Source of the DNA: Varroa destructor
Taxonomy: Eukaryota; Arthropoda; Arachnida; Mesostigmata; Varroidae
Length of the DNA: 64,000 bases
Assembly (NCBI RefSeq): GCF_002443255.2
Contig: NW_019211454.1
Location: forward strand, 10,872,248 to 10,936,247
Direction: 5' to 3'
Under the pieces are notes generated by a model that worked only from the letters and a program-made list of their open reading frames with translations, did not search any database and was not told the DNA's origin. Shown in pieces: positions 22,818 to 33,416 of this stretch. Numbering within the stretch: position 1 is the first letter of the stretch; the number at the start of each line of letters is the position of its first letter. Made by a program: the position numbers and the translations under genes.

Positions 22818-24960
22818 GAATCGTGTTCGCTCAAGCAAGGCTATTCGCATTTCCTCTATTGAATGTCAACCTGAACGGACAGGTCTGTAATTAAAGTTAG
22901 TCACGGGCGGTGTCCTTTTAGGCCAGCACCTTAGCACGTCTCTTGCCTCGGACGAAGCAAGGAGCTAACTACAACAGTACAGATTCGTTTAAAAATTCCT
23001 TTGAAATGAATATTCCACTTTGATTTAAGAGTAATTTTTTCGAAAATGTGCGTATAAACTGAGAAAGAAACCATAATCAATCGATATGTTATTTCCGTGT
23101 ATAACCCTACCACTGGAAGACTTTCAAACGGTACCGAAGTTCAACCCAATGCAGTAGTTAATATTTCATAGGATGATCCATGTTTTTGGTTAAGTCTACT
23201 TTTATTAAAGAATGAACGACTCCCTCAAAGTGGTCAAATGGCGAAATTTATCATACATTAACTTTATATAGTACTCTGCCTTTTCATGAACATTAAAAGT
23301 AGTCTTAATCCATGTCGGATATTCCAGAGGAACGTGTCTAGCTATGGCTTCACTTGCAGGCACCTGGGAAGAAGGCAAAAATACACGTTATCGTATTGTT
23401 TTAAGTGTGTTTCTATTTACGGCCAAAACTATCCAAAAGAAATTGTCCTATTGGTATCGATTTTAAAACTTCCGACAATCTAATGCAATGATGTGCTTTC
23501 TATGTCGAGGACAGGCTGTCTGTTTCAGTGCTCAATTTTGGCGTCATAAGTCAATTAATAATGTCCCCGGTATGAAAGTTGTATGACTTTGTTAAATCTT
23601 CTATGGCATATTGTCTTATCCTGACCATGAAAGGTTAGACTTCCTAACATAAATTGTCCAAATCAAGTTTGACAAGTCTGTCTTATGAATCATTACATTC
23701 AATCCTACTTAGTTGGTTTAATACGAAGAAACACTAATATAAATAAAAATTAAAAAAAAAAACAAAAAATACGCAGTGCTACCTGGAACTTCAATGGTAA
23801 CCGGTATACTAAACCATGGTCGTCTGCTTGTAAATGCTGCGGTATCGCATCGCTTATTACGAAAATTAGTCGTAACGAAGATCTAAAAAGGGTGCTCTCT
23901 AACGTATACGGCATGTGCGACAGATTAGACAGGGGCCTAGTTTGTAAACATGGGCAGGGTCCACACTCTAAGACTATTCTATGTTGGTCCTTTGGTCGAA
24001 CCGGATCGAAGGCTTTGTGCTCGCAACATTGTGCCAAGGTCCGTACGTACCTTAGACGTAACCTATATAATTTTGCACATTAGAGCTGTAATTTTTCAGC
24101 ACTTTCCCAGATCGTGTAAACACGATAGCTGCGGTCAACATGGGTTTTGTCAAATGCCCATGATATTGTCTGTCCAATGAAACGCAGTGGAAAAAAAGCT
24201 TCGATATAGTAACGCAAACTATAGGCGATTATTTTTCTAAGTATCGAAGGCGTTTGATGGCAATTGTACGTAGATGCAAGCAAACTAATCTTATTAACAT
24301 AACATTCTAATCAGTTGGGCCTACCTTATTTTTTATATTTACATCTCACAGTTTATCAACAAGATAACTAACAATTACACATGAGCTTTTAAAAACATTC
24401 TAGACCGCAAATGGAATCAAGTGGACGTATCCGATTCTTGAATCCAACCTCCCGACTTGGATGATCGACAATGAAACCGATAAAAGTCTAGTTATCCAGT
24501 TACGCGCAGTTGTACCTGATATATTCGCAGTCACTCTGATTTCGATCTAACCTTATAGTGACTTATCAGATTTAGTTTCTCGATGAATTAGTCGATATTC
24601 AGCTCGATACTGCCTTAATGCCCTGTGTCAATGCCAGTTAGCTATTACAGAGAATCAGCATCTGCACAAGTTTCCATGGAGCTTTCAAATATCCGCGGGC
24701 TGCATCCGTTGTATTCGGCCTTCCCATTCATTCGGTACCTGTTTCCGTCCGTTAGCTTTCGTTCGCTTGCCCGCCGTCTTATGTTATGTTATGCTGCCGT
24801 CCATCCGGTGCGCCGACAGCATCAAGCTCTGCAAGCACCTCCGATTTGACAACTATCCGTTATCACTGCTGCTGTTACTACTAATACCTACAGTAGGATA
24901 CAGCAGCAAGCCACAGACGGCACGACCATGATGGCGGAGGCCGATATGAGCACGATCGAA

Positions 24961-25024
24961 GCGCCTCCTGGTGTCTGATGAACATACGACAACGACGAGT
25001 CAATGCGAGCTCCTCCTGGTGGTG
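24961..25024. promoter_or_regulatory. Two CTCF-like motifs in the same orientation
   Basis: GCGCCTCCTGGTGTC (24961-24975) is close to the CTCF core GCGCCCCCTGGTGGC, and AGCTCCTCCTGGTGGTG (25008-25024) partly repeats it about 47 bases on. They sit at the edge of a GC-rich, repeat-dense island. The call is by motif similarity only. Confidence 0.3.
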
Positions 25025-25068
25025 TCTGCTTAGCTTTGCTGTCTCGCTTCAATTGTCAACTTGTCGTT

Positions 25069-25089
25069 GCCGCCGCCGCCGCCGCCGCC
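25069..25089. repeat. (GCC)7 microsatellite
   Basis: Seven GCC units in a GC-rich island. Confidence 0.95.
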
Positions 25090-27620
25090 ATTGTCGACTA
25101 TAGATGAACCAGCCAGGAACGGCGCAGTAGAGGCGGCAGCCTGTGAGAGTTAGAGAGCCGACCGCCCTCAGTTCGCTACCGGAAAGGGCCGAGATACGAT
25201 CTGTCTGAGTCTACTGCTGCTGCTGCTTGTGGGTCCTGAAGTCTGCAGCACTGAACGTGTGCTGATGTGTGTATGTTAATATGCCAATACTGTTCCTATT
25301 AATTCAACCGCTGCGAAACGGCGCTCTGTAAACGACGACAACGAAACGAGCGCGGCGATAGGACGACAAAGCGACATACAGTAAATCGTTTCCATAGTGT
25401 TCTTTTTTGAGGTTTCATACGTTCCGTCGTCGGACGGCGACGACGACGACGACGACGACAGCTCGCTCGTTGTCCTGACGGCGGCAAAAAACAGTGATTC
25501 TCGACAAGTATCAGCGATAGGATACTGTCCGGTGCTCGATTGTCTACTGTTTACAGAGGCAGTAGCAGCAGCAGTAGCAGTAACAGAATCAGAAGAAAAC
25601 GCCTGCTGACAGACTCACTTGTTTTTTGCTTGCCCTTAATTTCATACGTACTATTTCGCCGAGTGCAGCGGATTTAAGCAATCGTGGCAGTCTGTTCGCT
25701 CGTGGACGATGAACGAGCAGATAGCGCCTGACGATTTCTGGCTGTAGTTTTCCCATGCCGTTACTGATGTTAGCCGTTATTGTTATGATTTAATGTCCTA
25801 CGGGAAAAGACGGCGACAACGACGTGCATTGCGTGTAACGACACCTGTATATTCTATCGAGGCCAGTAGAAATCGTACAGAACGTTAAACACCGAGAAAA
25901 AAATCAATTAATTCCGAGATTTGCCAGAAGCAATCAGCTACATCGGTAGAAACCAACGCTAACCAGCTTTTGAAGCAGTAGATCAAAAGGCGAACTGATT
26001 ACGGCAAGCTTCACGCGAGAGCGACAGCCGTAGCGTTGACATCTATAACAGAATTAAAAACACTGAATGAAAATCAAATGGATAGAAGACGACCATCGAT
26101 TTAGCAATACGTATCGTATAATAACAACAACAACAATAAGAGTAGCATCGACAAACAGCAAAAGTTGGTTGTCAGCAGTCGACATTATCGCTCGACGACA
26201 GAGAGCATTTTAGCGGAGATATCTGTCGTTGTCGACGACGCAAAGACACATGTTGCGTGTTTTTCCATTGCTACAGTAAAAAAAAAAACTTGTTTACGTG
26301 AAACTAATGTCCTGTTCATCAGCGTCTACGGAATACGACAAAATTCATACATTGCGCTACCATTTGCCCTGGATAGTATGGATGCAGGCGAACTAATCCA
26401 GCTTGACTTATGATGGAAAGCCCGGCATCTAATTGACCGTTCTATTTAACGGCCGCCATCGCTAAGGTGACTGTCCCTTTAGCTCTAGTATATTGTTATC
26501 GCTGCTATTGTTGTTGTTATTACGTTGAACGTCATATTCCTCTGCTTTGTACTTTGAAGTATATCTAAAAAGTAACGGTCGCTTCGTTGTCCCATGTCAC
26601 TTGATGCGAAGAAGAAACGAAAAAGCCTACTTTGCCATAGAACTGATACACTTGGCCAATTACATTATCAACGATTCGCAAGAACTGAACAATTTAACAG
26701 CTAACTCGGTCGGTACTTACTGTCTTCACAGTATCTGTATGTTGTTGTTGTTGTGCGCGCAATTACCCCCAGTCAAACGAATTTATAATAGATATTAGAC
26801 AGAGGTATTGTCAGCGTTTAGTAGTCGTCAATTGCCAGAGAAATTTTTCTGCACCTCAGACGTTTGCCTGTTGCTCTGTACGGTGTCTATTCGGATATTT
26901 CATTTGCTCTGTGTCCACAAATCCACGCGATCTACTATTGTTATCCGCTTTACTTCTATGCGAACAGCGTCTACAAGGGTACGCATTGAATTGTTCGAAA
27001 TTAACCACCGTTCAGCGTTACGCGGTCTCACTGCGATGAAAAGGAAGTTTGGCGTACGTCACAGCCTAAGAGCACAGCACGGCAACAACATCGCTAACGA
27101 ACCGTAATCTATGATAGTAGAAGTTTTGCCTGTAATCTCTCTACTATGATTGGTCCTTTTTTGGCGGATTGAAGAGGGTTAGATGGAGCCGTCCCAGCGC
27201 CCCCGTCTACCCCAGATTGTATACATCGGAGATTCATACTAGTTCATTCAGCCATCACTGTGGGCCGCCGCTGCTGCATCATTTACAAGAAAACTTCATA
27301 TACCTGTTATACAAGAAAGTCTATCAGAAAAAAGAAAGCCGGCCTGCTACGTGTGTTCTACCCGTTTGAATGTGGTAGCCGTTGGATTTGTCGTCGCATC
27401 ACCACTACAGCCGTCGTCGTCGTCGTGGCCATCAGCATCAATGCCAACTGGCGTCTGTTCTTTGATGATAAAAGTTCTCGCATCCCCGAAGACGGCTTCC
27501 TGATGATAAGTAGTGATAATAATAAAAACAGTAATAATCCAACGGAACAGACGGCAGTGTCGTTGTTTTCGTCACCGAATCGTATTTTTAAGTTTCAAGC
27601 GCCGACGTTCAGTTCCAAGA
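25090..27620. other. Mixed-composition region with short repeats, no assignable gene
   Basis: Open frames of 80-100 codons occur on the plus strand (26165-26413, 26547-26798, 26808-27107), but none has recognisable domains and splice support is not evident. An (AAC)n run lies near 26125. Likely promoter, UTR or intron sequence of neighbouring genes. Confidence 0.4.
25438..25459. repeat. (CGA)n microsatellite
   Basis: About seven CGA units. Confidence 0.95.
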
Positions 27621-27706
27621 CTGTTGTTGTTGTTATTGCGGTGGTGGTCGTCGCCGTCGTCGTCGTCGTCGTTGTTGTTGTTGTTGCTGCTGCTGCTGCT
27701 GCTGCT

Positions 27707-27737
<31 letters not shown>

Positions 27738-27747
27738 TTGTTGTTGT
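27621..27747. repeat. Compound (GTT)/(GTC)/(GCT)n microsatellite
   Basis: About 125 bases of GTT, GGT, GTC and GCT units; the minus strand reads CAA/CAG then CGA. It creates long Val/Ala/Leu frames on the plus strand and a Gln run on the minus strand. Confidence 0.95.
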
Positions 27748-27953
27748 CTGTGTTGTTCGTAATGTGATTGGTTTTTAGGGCTATATTTAGTTAATGCCGT
27801 CTTGCCGTAATTACCGCGGCCTGTTGTGTCTACTGCAATATCCTTGATAGTGTCGAAATTCCCGAGTCGCAGGAAGTATTGCAGCTGCAAGTGAAAGTGT
27901 TTTCGAGCATATTGCAAAAGGTTCTCAAGCCTTATGAATTTCGGTACACTCAA
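27633..27953 (-). CDS. Candidate polyglutamine-encoding exon
   Basis: The frame begins MSVPKFIRLENLLQYARKHF, then LQYFLRLGNFDTIKDIAVD, then a run of about 25 Gln, eight Arg and PPPQ before a stop. The Gln-to-Arg shift follows the change from CAA/CAG to CGA units. TTTCACTTGCAG inside it is a good acceptor, so the exon could start at LQYFLRL. The non-repeat part looks protein-like, but the plus strand is also open over the whole repeat. No family is recognised. Confidence 0.2.
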
Positions 27954-28259
27954 GAGCTCAGCTCAATCAAAAAGCGATGCATTGAAAATGCACAACAGGA
28001 TTAATAAAATCAATGAAAACTTCGCGCGCACTGGCAATGAGAAGTAATAATTATAATCAAAGAGTAAGACAACGAATAGTGAGAACGATAACGCATTATT
28101 GATACGCTTCAGCCATCATTATTGTCATCTTCATTGTGTGCGGAATTCGTGTGTTACGAAGTGTTCAATTGTTTCTTCATGGATTTTGTGCCGTTGGTAC
28201 GATCAAAGCCGCGTGTGGTGGTGACAGGTTGATAATTAACGGAACAACTCCCTCCCCCC

Positions 28260-28261
<2 letters not shown>

Positions 28262-28312
<51 letters not shown>
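28262..28312. repeat. (GCC)17 microsatellite
   Basis: Seventeen uninterrupted GCC units after a C-run, about 135 bases upstream of the candidate start codon at 28448. Confidence 0.97.
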
Positions 28313-28315
<3 letters not shown>

Positions 28316-28447
28316 CAAAAATCGCTAGCGGTTTAGCAGACGATTCGAGAAGTTCGGGAGGCCTCCAGATCGTGTACGCTCGGCCTGGAGAGCACCAAAA
28401 AGGAACAGGACAACATTGTAGATCAACGACGTTCGACGAAAACAACG

Positions 28448-28457
28448 ATGAGTGTCG
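28448..28457 (+). CDS. Candidate first coding segment: start codon and donor of a plus-strand gene
   Basis: AACGATGAGTGTCG-GTAAGT: a start codon with A at -3, three codons (Met-Ser-Val) and one base, then a full-consensus donor at 28458-28463. It is the first ATG after the (GCC)17 tract, with about 135 bases of 5'-UTR-like sequence between. An upstream ATG at 28181 heads a 17-codon frame (MDFVPLVRSKPRVVVTG) that would act as a uORF if transcribed. The next exon must enter in phase 1. Candidates at 35326 and 45168 both do and would give MSVG, but neither junction can be proved here. Confidence 0.33.
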
Positions 28458-29189
28458 GTAAGTATTATCGATCGTTCTGGTTAATTGCTTTCAATCGTGA
28501 TAAGATTCGTCAGGTCAAGCTGCTATTAAATATCTAAAAGATTTCAGCTTAATAAACAGAAACACTGTTAACATCGGTAAGCGCGAATCAAAGTAAACAG
28601 GGCAGATGCGATGGCATCGAAATTCTGCTATAATTCTGCGAAATTCAGTTATAAAAGACAGAAGACTCTACCTTTAAAGGAACGAGTCATTCCAGTCTTT
28701 AACGATAGGATAAGTGTCATAAGGTAAAAAATGCTCTTCGTTTCGGTTGTCGGAATATTTTTGTATCAATTTTGTTCTTGCGACCCTATAACGGTCTGAC
28801 TTCGTATTGACAAGATATTCTGGTTGTTCCGTCGGGTTTCTTTTTTGTTTGTTATCATATCAGTACTTTGCCATACGGCTGTTGAGGCATTGCTTTTAGA
28901 GAAATTGGAAAATCTCTATTATACCCCTATTATATATGTTCTTAATAGTTCAATTGCTTTTTCAAAGAATGGACACATATGAATTAATATATAATCAAAT
29001 CACTTTCAACCCTCCGCTACAGCAAACGGAATATCATTCCGTTCTGCGTGGGTGCATGCTTTTCACAAGGCTGATTTCTTAAGCCAGTTTTCCATAGATC
29101 ATGTGTGGACATCAAACATGCGCCTAAGAGATCTCTGCAAACGTTATCTTTCGGGGTGTCTAACTAGTGTGCAACGTGTCACAAGTGCG
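28458..29189. other. No gene seen; presumed intron start
   Basis: AT-rich sequence after the donor at 28458, with no repeat or open frame worth naming. Confidence 0.5.
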
Positions 29190-29441
29190 CTAACGTGGAA
29201 GACACTCCTGAAACGTCAAGCAACATGGTGAAACATGTGAAGAGTAAGAGAATAACCTAAGGCCAATAAAGGCTATCAAAAATACAAAGATTGTGGTCGT
29301 GACCTGAGGTATCAGATACCTGGAAGCGCGCATAGCTCTTCCCTTTGAGCTCCAAGAGCTCTTCCCCAAGAGCCTTCTTTGAACACGCAAATGTCCAAAG
29401 AAGGCTCTGGAGCGGGAAATGTCAAAACATCCTCCAGGCAT
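29190..29441 (-). CDS. Open frame for a possible type II membrane protein
   Basis: A true ATG at 29441 opens 83 codons. A basic, Ser/Arg-rich N-terminus of about 46 residues (MPGGCFDISRSRAFFGHLRV...) is followed by a hydrophobic segment, TIFVFLIAFIGLRLF, then a short Cys-containing tail to TAG. The layout resembles the N-terminus of a type II membrane protein. A possible donor AG-GTATCT lies after MRAS. The 13-bp inverted repeat at 29369-29408 falls inside it, which argues for caution. No family is recognised. Confidence 0.2.
   Translation of the reverse strand: MPGGCFDISRSRAFFGHLRVQRRLLGKSSWSSKGRAMRASRYLIPQVTTTIFVFLIAFIGLRLFSYSSHVSPCCLTFQECLPR
29369..29408. other. 13-bp perfect inverted repeat, 14-base loop
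   Basis: AGAGCCTTCTTTG (29369-29381) pairs with CAAAGAAGGCTCT (29396-29408). A second small palindrome, AGGTATC-A-GATACCT, lies at about 29306-29320. Confidence 0.85.
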
Positions 29442-29499
29442 TTGAGCTTTATTTGACGGCTTTACTGAGCCTGTTTCAAATAACGTAGTTTTTCGCTTC

Positions 29500-29522
29500 G
29501 TATGTATGTATGTATGTATGTT
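29500..29522. repeat. (GTAT)n microsatellite
   Basis: About five to six GTAT units. Confidence 0.9.
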
Positions 29523-30597
29523 TATTAAACAGATTCCCCTGGCTATTCATTTAGTCAACTGCGAACGTCTACTGCCATGGCTCTTCTGTAATAGTCAGTA
29601 CCCTCCTGTATAGCACGCCCTCTGCCCATCCGATTATCGTATTATCGGGCTGCGCCAATGATTTACAGTCGAACGATGACTCGGCCGATCACAATGCAAT
29701 CCCTAAATCATACTGCTACGCGATATCATCGTAATATTATGTTACCGATGGACTCGGTCAGTGACTGAGCAGATAAATGGCCTAGGCTTACTACCGCTGG
29801 CTGCAGGCAGAAGACATCGTTGTCACCTACATTTCCTGCCGTACGTCATAGATCTGTGTGTCATCTATCAGCCGAGGCTGAGATTGCCAGAAGTAAGGCA
29901 TCAGCAGGGGTGCTTGTGATCGACGATTGCTTAGCCTTCTCACTGTCCTCACTCAGATCGTTTCCCTACCTGAATGTGGCTGTTGTTGGTGGCCGGTGCC
30001 GGGGCCGGTGCCACCACAAGACAGAGTCGTCCGGCCATCGTAATAACTGCGACAGAGTACTGAACCTATTCACTTGGTGCTTATCGGTCACGTTTCGCTG
30101 TGTGCGACTATGTGAGCGTGTGCGCACTCTCTCGTAGGTTTTTCTCTTGCCTCATTGTATTCAAATGGGCAATCGACCGAGACGAAGAAGCAAAATTCCA
30201 GCCGTTCCTTCCAAAGAAATTCCAGAAAGTTTTCCAGATACGTGTCGCTTTGGTCGTCCATAGTTTTAGCATTTGCTGCTTCCGGCTGGCGCTGTCATGT
30301 TTGGTTGTTTGCTCGGCTACGGCCAGTGGTCAATACTGTGACAACGTTAGCATGTTATTTAGTAGACGTACTGTTGCCTGTATGTAAGCAGCGTACGAAA
30401 ACAGCTGTAATGGTCCCAACCTTGTTGCGCTGCCAACGCCGGACATCGCAGGACCGCCACTAAAGCATCCCCTTTCTACCTTCATCGTCTCTAGCTGAAC
30501 AGTTTTACATCCAGTACTGCCATTAAACAGTATTTCAGGACGACGACAACAACAACAACGATGACGATGACGCTGACTGCTACTTGATATAGTTTTT

Positions 30598-30621
30598 GGC
30601 GGCGGCGGCGGCGGCGGCGGC
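30598..30621. repeat. (GGC)8 microsatellite
   Basis: Eight GGC units; the minus strand reads as a Pro run in one frame. Confidence 0.95.
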
Positions 30622-30710
30622 CAGCTGCTACTGTAGCCTTGTTTCATTGGCACCCAGCCGTAGTTGTTGTTGTTGTTGGCGATTCGCTGTGGATATATAC
30701 ACACACATAC

Positions 30711-30891
30711 ATTTGTGAGAGGTGCGTGCACAGCTTCTGGAATTTGCTACTGGCCACAGCGGGGCCGTATTGGTCAGACAGGGCTTGAGCGTTAGAGCAA
30801 GATCGGTCACCAAAAACACAGGCAACAGCAGTATCTTGTGAACATCCCAGACCGGTCAGCTCGGCGTCTTTGCGAATAATCGACCCATTCA
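30711..30891 (-). CDS. Candidate internal exon with regularly spaced cysteines
   Basis: A long pyrimidine tract (TCCTCTCTCCTTTCCCTTCC) and a TATTAG acceptor precede TG-AAT-GGG-TCG. The exon reads NGSIIRKDAELTGLGCSQDT, AVACVFGDRSCSNAQALSDQ and YGPAVASSKFQKLCTHLSQ, and ends AT before donor GTATGT. Entry phase is 1 and exit phase 2. The GC content is higher than the flanks, the codons look selected, and there is an Asn-Gly-Ser site with four Cys, which suggests a secreted or extracellular segment. No domain is recognised and neighbouring exons were not found. Confidence 0.3.
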
Positions 30892-32551
30892 CTAATACAA
30901 TATCAGTGTATGGAAGGGAAAGGAGAGAGGATGCTGTACAAGCTCAACGATGATGTCTGTGCCAGCTAACCGGACGAGCTGCTATTACGCTTAATACTAT
31001 CATCAGCTTCCTCTTTTCTCGAACAGATCGCAGGGTGCTACAGTAAAAAAGAAAAAGTCGAACATCACTCTACGTGGTGCTATACGTACAATTAGTTGTC
31101 CGTCTGATACAAACAACGAAGTCGTTTGGAGCTAATGCAGTAAAGGGCTGTGTTTTCTTCTACTACACACTGTCTCTATCCTTGAATAAGTATATAGATT
31201 GGGAATGGTGTGGTGACATTGTACATCAGAGAAACAAAGGAGAACTGTAGACTATACTTTGAAAACGATAGTTGGCGAAGGGAGAGCGTTCCGTTTTCCT
31301 AATTCTTGTTGCTTCAGATTCAGCTTATCTAGCAATGCGATGGAAACAGGCATGCGTTGTGGGTATGCATTCATAGCAACGGGAAAGTGCCTATTGTGGC
31401 CAAAGGCAAACAAGATAGAGAGGTGGCCGATGACGAGGACGGGGAGCGGGCTCGGAATTGTACGCCATCGACAGTTAGACCTATGAAAGCGTGTCTGTCC
31501 AGCGCGAAAAAGTCGATACCCAGTTGTCACGAAAGAAATAACACAGTGACGGTACGCAGCGGTCCGACAGTTTGTAGCTCAGTGGATAAGAAAGCGACTT
31601 CGAACAGCCTAATAATAAAATCTATTTACAAAACACTGCCATTGTGGAGGACAGAGGTAGCGACTTTGCGCCCAAGAATGGCATATTATCGATTTCCTGC
31701 TCGTGTTATCGCTCGAACGTATACACTAAGTGACACGTCGCGTGTGGGTGATTCTACTGCTGGTGTTTCTCCCGCTGTTGCGGCAGCAGCCGCTACTGTT
31801 ATTGCTAATGTCGTGATTCCTGTGCGGTGACGCCGCTCTTGAGGCATGGTATGGAATGAAAGGGAAGGTTCTAGGTAGGCTCACTCGTTTATAGGCTGCA
31901 TTAATGCTAGAAGACAGATTGAAGATGATACAGACACAGTTTCTCGATATTGCAACGATACTCTTTCTTGGCGGAAATGACAACGACAGGCAAATAGACA
32001 GAAATAGTTAGAAAAAGCCTGATATTAACCAGCAGAATACGCCAGATTACCTTACCTACATTCAGTCTATTGTACCCACTACTGTATATTCCAATATAGG
32101 AGTATTTTATTCTACTAACTCAAAGAACGAAATAATTAGGACTAATTCTCTGATTCTGCTAAATTCGCTATATATTGATGTGTGCTATTTTCGCACCCCC
32201 TTAACAGGAGCCACCCCTTCGACAGCTGGCTAATTTGTTCGGGTGAACGCAAGCCGTTTCGCTGTTGGCCGTATGCCCATCGCCCGGATCTCGACAACCG
32301 TGTCGACCGTTTATGGCGTATCCGTTGGCGTTAACTCTTTTGTATCTTTTGCTATTTTAAAATAGATCCTCTTGTATGCCGATGTATCTCTTTTCGTTCA
32401 GTCCTCGTTGTGTGTATGGAGTTATTACGGGATGACTGTAGGCAACATTGCATCGCTTCAAGCACTTCGAACAATCAGCAAACGGAAATGACAGAACGAA
32501 TACCTCTCTCTGCTGCTCGCCTTCCTATTGCCCTTGGCCATTAACCAGCGC

Positions 32552-32577
32552 GGCCGCCGCCGCCGCCGCCGCCGCCA
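32552..32577. repeat. (GCC)n microsatellite
   Basis: About eight GCC units after GCGCG. Confidence 0.95.
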
Positions 32578-33340
32578 CTACTATGAGGCTCAATTTAGTT
32601 TGAACAATATAGCTTCAAAGTATCCGCTAGGGTTTTTTCTACTAGGCCGACTTTGTTGTTCTGGCCGTTTTTGCGTTTTAGATGCCACCCTTATGCTAAG
32701 GCCTGTCACGACTAATGTACAGCAGTGACAAAACCCAGCGAGGCATTGTACGTAATAGTTAGCTGGGGTGTCGATCACAATCGCGGCAATCTCTTCCATT
32801 TTATTAAATAAAAAAATGAAAATGAAAACGAAAATATTTTTGTTGCCCGCCTTTTTTTACCGTACCCAAGTTTTTCCTGAATTATAAAAATAGCAACCAC
32901 AAATGGCAAGATAATAGTTGTCCCACGAAAATTTAGTAAATAACTATTAGTGCTAGGTGCTAATTGTACCAGGCAAACGTATTTGCAGAAAAGACGACCT
33001 GTTTGTTTCCAGGTGACAAAATATGTTCCATCAATTTACGCTAAATAGCCACGCTATTCACATTGTTTTTGCCCCCGTTGCTATTGCGTCATAACTTGAC
33101 AAGCCTCTTATCCGTACTAAAGATCTTGCCGCATAAGACTTGTTCTAATACGCATGCAATGCGTATGCTGTTTGAACATCCGTACGTCCCTAGCTGTCAT
33201 TCGTGTACGCCACTCTGTCCCCTATGCTGCGATAATAAAGTGCTCTGCTAGTGGCACCAGACTTCGATTTAGGAATAATAACAGATAGAGAAACTATGAA
33301 ACGGCTATGTGTTTCTCATCCAGCATGAAATGAACTCTGC

Positions 33341-33416
33341 CTGTCCATGTCGAACCCAGGCTACAACGTGTCCCTAAGGTTAGCAGGCAAATACGCTACC
33401 CACTAAGCTATCATTC
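33341..33416 (-). repeat. Degenerate tRNA-derived sequence (SINE-like)
   Basis: On the minus strand, TAGCTTAGTGGGTAGCG (33410-33394) fits a pol III A box, TTTGCCTGCTAACC occupies the anticodon-arm position and GGGTTCGACAT (33357-33347) is a near-perfect B box. The acceptor and anticodon stems do not pair properly, so it is not a working tRNA gene; a tRNA-derived SINE head or tRNA pseudogene fits. A second, more decayed tRNA-Met-like stretch may lie at about 33660-33710 (+). Confidence 0.45.

Larger units (their letters stand above)
15711..24600. other. AT-rich non-coding stretch (intron or intergenic)
   Basis: Apart from the open frame at 15911-16486, I see only short frames with no coding character. 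It contains a poly-T tract (20984-21001), a tandem 18-base duplication (21873-21908), perfect hairpins at 19041-19087 and 22772-22792, and a 115-codon frame without acceptor or donor near 23770-24083. Confidence 0.6.

Noticed and set aside
23770..24083. Plus-strand frame of over 100 codons with many cysteines
   Set aside because: It follows a poly-A rather than a pyrimidine tract, lacks a start codon and donor, and the minus strand is equally open.
29300..29322. CTGAGGTATCAGATACC, partly like a let-7 seed
   Set aside because: Only the first seven bases fit and the hairpin is far too short for a precursor.
31560..31600. GTAGCTCAGTGGATAAG, a perfect tRNA A-box-like run
   Set aside because: No B box or cloverleaf follows; not a tRNA gene.
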